Below are positions 6,393-6,436 of a DNA stretch of 6,436 bases, piece by piece. Source of the DNA: an uncultured Anaerolineae bacterium (GTDB taxonomy: Bacteria > Chloroflexota > Anaerolineae > Anaerolineales > UBA4823); assembly GCA_937129505.1 (NCBI GenBank), contig CAKZNJ010000056.1, forward strand, positions 1 through 6,436, in the 5' to 3' direction. The notes beneath the pieces were generated by a model. The model worked only from the letters and a program-made list of their open reading frames with translations, did no database searches and was not told where the DNA came from. Every line of letters starts with the position of its first letter. The stretch's first letter is position 1. The translations under genes and the position numbers were made by a program.

Positions 6393-6436
6393 TTATGAGT
6401 GTTGTTGTCCTTTCTCGTCTGGGTGCTCTTCAGTTT
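6393..6436 (-). CDS. Possible C-terminal tail of the gene upstream of clpB (5' partial)
   Basis: On the minus strand one frame reads TEEHPDEKGQQHS and ends in TAA at 6393-6395. A charged, low-complexity tail like this is typical of protein C-termini. The stop is 75 bases upstream of the clpB start, consistent with an operon of stress genes, but 13 residues cannot identify the protein. A second frame stays open to a TGA overlapping the clpB ATG; its translation looks less like protein. The stop is embedded in TAAGGAGGT, a complete anti-SD match with no usable start codon after it. Confidence 0.35.
   Translation of the reverse strand, partial: TEEHPDEKGQQHS

Noticed and set aside
6314..6436. 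40-codon minus-strand frame ending in TGA that overlaps the clpB ATG
   Set aside because: The four-base overlap looks like translational coupling, but the translation is unlike protein, and a competing frame ends in a more convincing tail at 6393.
1..6436. CRISPR array, insertion sequence, defence system, tRNA or rRNA
   Set aside because: No regularly spaced repeats, transposase motifs, terminal repeats around genes, tRNA cloverleaf or rRNA sequence were seen on either strand.

Overview
The window holds four complete or nearly complete genes, two edge fragments (one weakly supported) and a gene-free stretch rich in inverted repeats. The organism is probably a Chloroflexota bacterium of the Anaerolineae type. 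That is an inference from the look of the ClpB, of the PEP-carboxykinase/HPr-kinase-like P-loop protein and of the CBS-ACT protein, and from a dispersed palindromic intergenic repeat. The composition is mixed, not strongly AT- or GC-rich. SD sequences are clear and at least one promoter is sigma70-like.

Layout. (1) Positions 2-706, plus strand: the C-terminal part of a P-loop phosphotransferase of the PEPCK/HprK type, cut by the left edge. (2) 707-852: a leader region with a possible promoter and a gapped inverted repeat. (3) 853-1179, plus: a 108-residue protein with two membrane helices. (4) 1195-1256: a strong hairpin and offset T-run between convergent genes. (5) 1274-2389, minus: a site-2 protease (M50) with two C-terminal CBS domains, driven by a near-consensus promoter at 2552-2580, which leaves a leader of about 155 nt. 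(6) 2581-2915: no convincing gene. It holds a hairpin (2631-2698) that could be a small RNA and a compound palindromic repeat (about 2718-2875) of a widely dispersed kind. (7) 2914-2953: an intrinsic terminator for (8), a CBS-CBS-ACT protein at 2979-3632, minus. (9) 3723-6317, minus: full-length ClpB disaggregase with all catalytic motifs. (10) 6318-6436: the clpB leader, with a possible 13-residue tail of an upstream gene.

How the genes relate. The three large minus-strand genes suggest protein quality control and nucleotide sensing. ClpB extracts proteins from aggregates. The CBS-ACT protein probably senses an adenine nucleotide and an amino acid or similar small ligand, and no terminator separates it from clpB, so the two may share a transcript. 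The CBS-linked membrane protease is a separate transcription unit, set off by a terminator and its own promoter. This functional link is inferred from domains and proximity only. I see no CRISPR array, transposase, tRNA, rRNA or phage gene. Most of the window is ordinary housekeeping sequence. The least explained parts are the P-loop protein at the left edge and the structured intergenic stretch at 2631-2885.
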